6,591 nt of DNA from Deltaproteobacteria bacterium. Its GTDB lineage: Bacteria > Desulfobacterota > Desulfuromonadia > Desulfuromonadales > BM103. Positions 5,503 to 6,591 of this stretch are shown here, in pieces. Where the stretch lies: assembly GCA_019313105.1 (NCBI GenBank), contig JAFDBW010000199.1:1-6591 (forward strand), written 5' to 3'. The position numbers were made by a program, and so were the translations under genes. The number at the start of each line of letters is the position of its first letter. Positions within the stretch are counted from its first letter, which is position 1. The notes beneath the pieces were generated by a model. That model ran no database searches and was not told where the DNA came from. It saw only the letters and a list, made by a program, of their open reading frames with translations.

Positions 5503-6591
5503 ATGTATACCAAGCACTTCGGCCTCAACGAGAAACCGTTTTCAATCGCACCCGACCCGCTCTATCTTTTTATGAGCAGGCGTCATCGTGACGCCCTGGC
5601 GCACCTGCAGTACGGGATAAGCAGTGATGGAGGGTTTGTACTTCTGACCGGCGAAGTCGGGGCCGGCAAAACGACCCTATGCCGCAGCCTCCTCGAGAAA
5701 CTGCCTGAAAATGTCGTCGTTGCCTATGTGCTAAGTCCCAAGCTCAGCGTCATCGAGCTGCTTGAGACGATCTGTGACGAACTCCGTATCGCCAGGCCGG
5801 AGCCCGTCAGCATTAAAAATTTGGTAGACCGCCTTAACAGGTTTCTGCTGGTCTCCAATTCCCGTGGACGCAAAACCGTTCTGATTATCGACGAAGCGCA
5901 AAACCTTTCCACTGATGTCCTCGAGCAGTTGCGCCTGCTGACCAACCTCGAAACAAATCGTTATAAGTTGCTGCAGGTTGTCTTGCTCGGCCAGCCCGAA
6001 TTACTCAAAATTCTGAACCGACCCGAGATGCGTCAGCTCTCGCAGCGAGTCACAGCTCGCTGGCACCTTGGCGCTCTCGAAAAAGAAGATATCGGCACCT
6101 ATGTCCGTCACCGTCTGAAGATCGCCGGATGTGAGCGGCCACTTTTTGACGAACACCTTTTTAAGCGCCTCTGGCAACTCACAGGCGGCATACCGCGCCT
6201 GATCAACCTGATTTGTGACCGTGCCCTGCTCGGCGCTTATGTCCTTGACCGTCAGAAGGTCGACGGCAAGATTCTCAGCCAGGCTGCCAGTGAAGTCCTC
6301 GGCGACCTTCAGCCTCCCAAGCAGAAGATCTCGGCACCGATCATGATCTTGGTCGCCCTTGTCCTGGGAATGGTTATCTTCGGGTTCTGGTTTTTAAATC
6401 CTTCGCTGCTCACCAAAACCGGCCCGCCGGCTTCCGCCTCAACCAATGCTGTCTCCACCACGATCACTACTCCTGCAGCCGCGCCCGTGACCACTTATTC
6501 GCCCCAGGAGCCTCCAGCAGACATCATGGACAGCTCACCTGAGCCGCCTTTAGATTTAAGCAACAATCCAGGTGACACGCTTCCCATAAGC
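5503..6591 (+). CDS. gspA: GspA/ExeA-type AAA+ ATPase of type II secretion (C-terminus cut by window edge)
   Basis: Translation runs for 363 codons to the last base without a stop. The N-terminus (MYTKHFGLNEKPFSIAPDP, then LYLF...RHRDALAHLQYG) is the signature of ExeA/GspA-like secretion ATPases. Residues 50-57 (GEVGAGKT) are the Walker A P-loop, 127-131 (LIIDE, followed by AQ) the Walker B motif, and LLGQPEL near 161-167 fits the sensor-1 region. TGGIPRLINLICDRAL is the conserved C-terminal part of the AAA+ domain. A single membrane helix spans about 279-298, followed by a Pro/Ser/Thr-rich linker that should be periplasmic. In ExeA this side carries a peptidoglycan-binding domain, and with its GspB/ExeB partner the protein helps place the outer-membrane secretin through the cell wall. 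Here that part is beyond the window. An in-frame TAA at 5494-5496 makes ATG 5503 the first possible ATG start, although its Shine-Dalgarno is poor. Related MshM or PEP-CTERM-locus ATPases are alternatives; the motifs fit GspA better. Confidence 0.88.
   Translation, partial: MYTKHFGLNEKPFSIAPDPLYLFMSRRHRDALAHLQYGISSDGGFVLLTGEVGAGKTTLCRSLLEKLPENVVVAYVLSPKLSVIELLETICDELRIARPEPVSIKNLVDRLNRFLLVSNSRGRKTVLIIDEAQNLSTDVLEQLRLLTNLETNRYKLLQVVLLGQPELLKILNRPEMRQLSQRVTARWHLGALEKEDIGTYVRHRLKIAGCERPLFDEHLFKRLWQLTGGIPRLINLICDRALLGAYVLDRQKVDGKILSQAASEVLGDLQPPKQKISAPIMILVALVLGMVIFGFWFLNPSLLTKTGPPASASTNAVSTTITTPAAAPVTTYSPQEPPADIMDSSPEPPLDLSNNPGDTLPIS

Overview
The window carries two genes cut by its edges and two complete genes. 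It looks like a stretch of ordinary chromosome from a Gram-negative bacterium, most likely a deltaproteobacterium of the Desulfuromonas/Geobacter group. That placement is an inference from three things: the resemblance of the large acyl-CoA dehydrogenase and the RNase E/G protein to proteins I associate with that group, a moderately GC-rich composition, and a GspA/ExeA ATPase typical of organisms with an outer membrane. I see no transposase, integrase, tRNA, rRNA, CRISPR array or phage gene.

Layout: (1) 1-1918, minus strand, an unusually large acyl-CoA dehydrogenase whose C-terminus runs off the left edge. (2) 1919-2272, a divergent intergenic region with regulatory candidates. (3) 2273-2587, plus strand, a small two-helix membrane protein with a C-terminal zinc ribbon, started by TTG behind a strong Shine-Dalgarno. 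(4) 2588-2938, an AT-rich spacer and leader with an extended -10-like element, a terminator-like hairpin and further hairpins. (5) 2939-5272, plus strand, an RNase E/G family endoribonuclease with an intact catalytic half and a long disordered tail holding five Arg/Lys-rich patches. (6) 5273-5502, a spacer with a strong AT-rich hairpin and a 10-bp palindrome. (7) 5503-6591, plus strand, a GspA/ExeA-type AAA+ ATPase with one transmembrane helix, cut in its periplasmic part by the right edge.

The four genes do not form an obvious single pathway. The dehydrogenase belongs to acyl-CoA oxidation, the ribonuclease to RNA processing and decay, and the GspA-like ATPase to assembly of the type II secretion machinery. 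The three plus-strand genes are separated by 351 and 230 bases, so each probably has its own promoter. I found no convincing previously undescribed system. The points most worth checking are the patterned RNase tail, the structured RNase leader, the in-frame coding potential past the TGA of the zinc-ribbon gene, and the duplicated start context before gspA.
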